This document shows positions 6,043 to 6,218 of a stretch of DNA of 6,218 nt, piece by piece (position 1 is the stretch's first letter; the number at the start of each line of letters is the position of its first letter). The notes below the pieces were generated by a model. It saw nothing but the letters and a program-made list of their open reading frames with translations, was not told the DNA's origin and did no database searches. The position numbers and the translations under genes are program-made. Source of the stretch: a bacterium (lineage in GTDB: Bacteria; UBA9089; JASEGY01); the NCBI GenBank assembly GCA_030019105.1, contig JASEGY010000222.1:1-6218 (forward strand). The letters are read 5' to 3'.

Positions 6043-6166
6043 CACTAAAATAATTCGCCCTCCAAAATTAACATTTACCAGTTGACAATTAAGGTAAATA
6101 CATGATAAAGTGTAACTCAACTGACGCAATAATAAGGCGATGTTCATCGTTTCGGCCATTTAAAAA
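6043..6166. other. Intergenic stretch with no gene seen
   Basis: A/T-rich sequence without a credible open frame or RNA gene on either strand. It holds a small palindrome (CGATGTTCATCG, near 6139-6150) of unknown meaning and a promoter-like TTGACA on the plus strand that leads to no visible gene. Together with the flanking repeats it makes 5734-6218 gene-free. Confidence 0.6.
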
Positions 6167-6169
6167 ATA

Positions 6170-6218
6170 GGAAGTAAGAAATGGGAAATAGGAAGTAAAT
6201 CAAGATACTTCCCATTTT
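6170..6218. repeat. Heptamer tract with inverted copy at window edge
   Basis: Four 7-bp units in phase, GGAAGTA, AGAAATG, GGAAATA and GGAAGTA (6170-6197), are followed after an 8-nt spacer by the reverse complement TACTTCC at 6206-6212 and then CATTTT, complementing part of the second unit. The array can fold as a hairpin (GGAAGTA 6191-6197 with TACTTCC 6206-6212). It runs to the edge, so its full extent is unknown. A weak terminator for a gene to the right is possible but not shown. Confidence 0.6.

Noticed and set aside
6082..6111. Plus-strand promoter TTGACA, 18 bp, TAAAGT
   Set aside because: The -35 is perfect but the -10 is poor, and no gene follows before the window ends.

Overview
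The window reads as accessory chromosome from an uncultured, diderm (Gram-negative-type) bacterium. The outer-membrane style proteins (CsgG-like and FlgT-C-like domains, PEGA repeats, a beta-rich C-terminal domain) support an outer membrane. GC is moderate by eye, and the many short palindromes and heptamer tandem repeats fit an environmental lineage. I cannot name the phylum. All supported genes lie on the minus strand, so transcription runs from high to low coordinates.

Layout in transcription order. (1) 6218-5734 holds no gene: a heptamer repeat tract at the right edge, a 212-bp MITE-like foldback element with 10-bp direct repeats, and a near-consensus sigma-70 promoter (TTGACT, 17 bp, TATAAT). 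(2) 5733-4021 encodes a secreted envelope protein: signal peptide, CsgG/TolB-N-like domain, FlgT-C-like beta domain, two PEGA domains and a beta-rich C-terminus. (3) 4031-3832 is a non-coding repeat block in which TGACTNC-type heptamers flank three palindromes. (4) 3831-2881 is a decayed vapBC-type toxin-antitoxin locus. The ribbon-helix-helix-like antitoxin is intact. The PIN-domain toxin is broken twice: by a ~151-bp inverted-repeat element inserted in codon 3, and by an in-frame amber codon at position 38. (5) 2868-1459 encodes a membrane-anchored protein with a long Glu/Pro-rich linker and a C-terminal domain like that of the first protein. (6) 1452-1 carries an AAA (AAA_15/AAA_21, OLD-like) ATPase coupled by a TGATG overlap to a DUF3226/TOPRIM-type protein that runs off the left edge. 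This two-gene pair resembles ATPase + TOPRIM anti-phage modules such as PARIS in architecture.

How they fit together. The two envelope proteins share a domain and probably act together. The toxin-antitoxin locus and repeats look like a later insertion between them. The tight spacing from 2868 down to the left edge (6-nt gap, then 1-nt overlap) suggests that the ATPase/TOPRIM pair is co-transcribed with the second envelope gene. The most notable result is that removing the small element and one 3-bp duplication restores exactly an ATG CTG TAC TTC GAT toxin start that overlaps the antitoxin stop codon.
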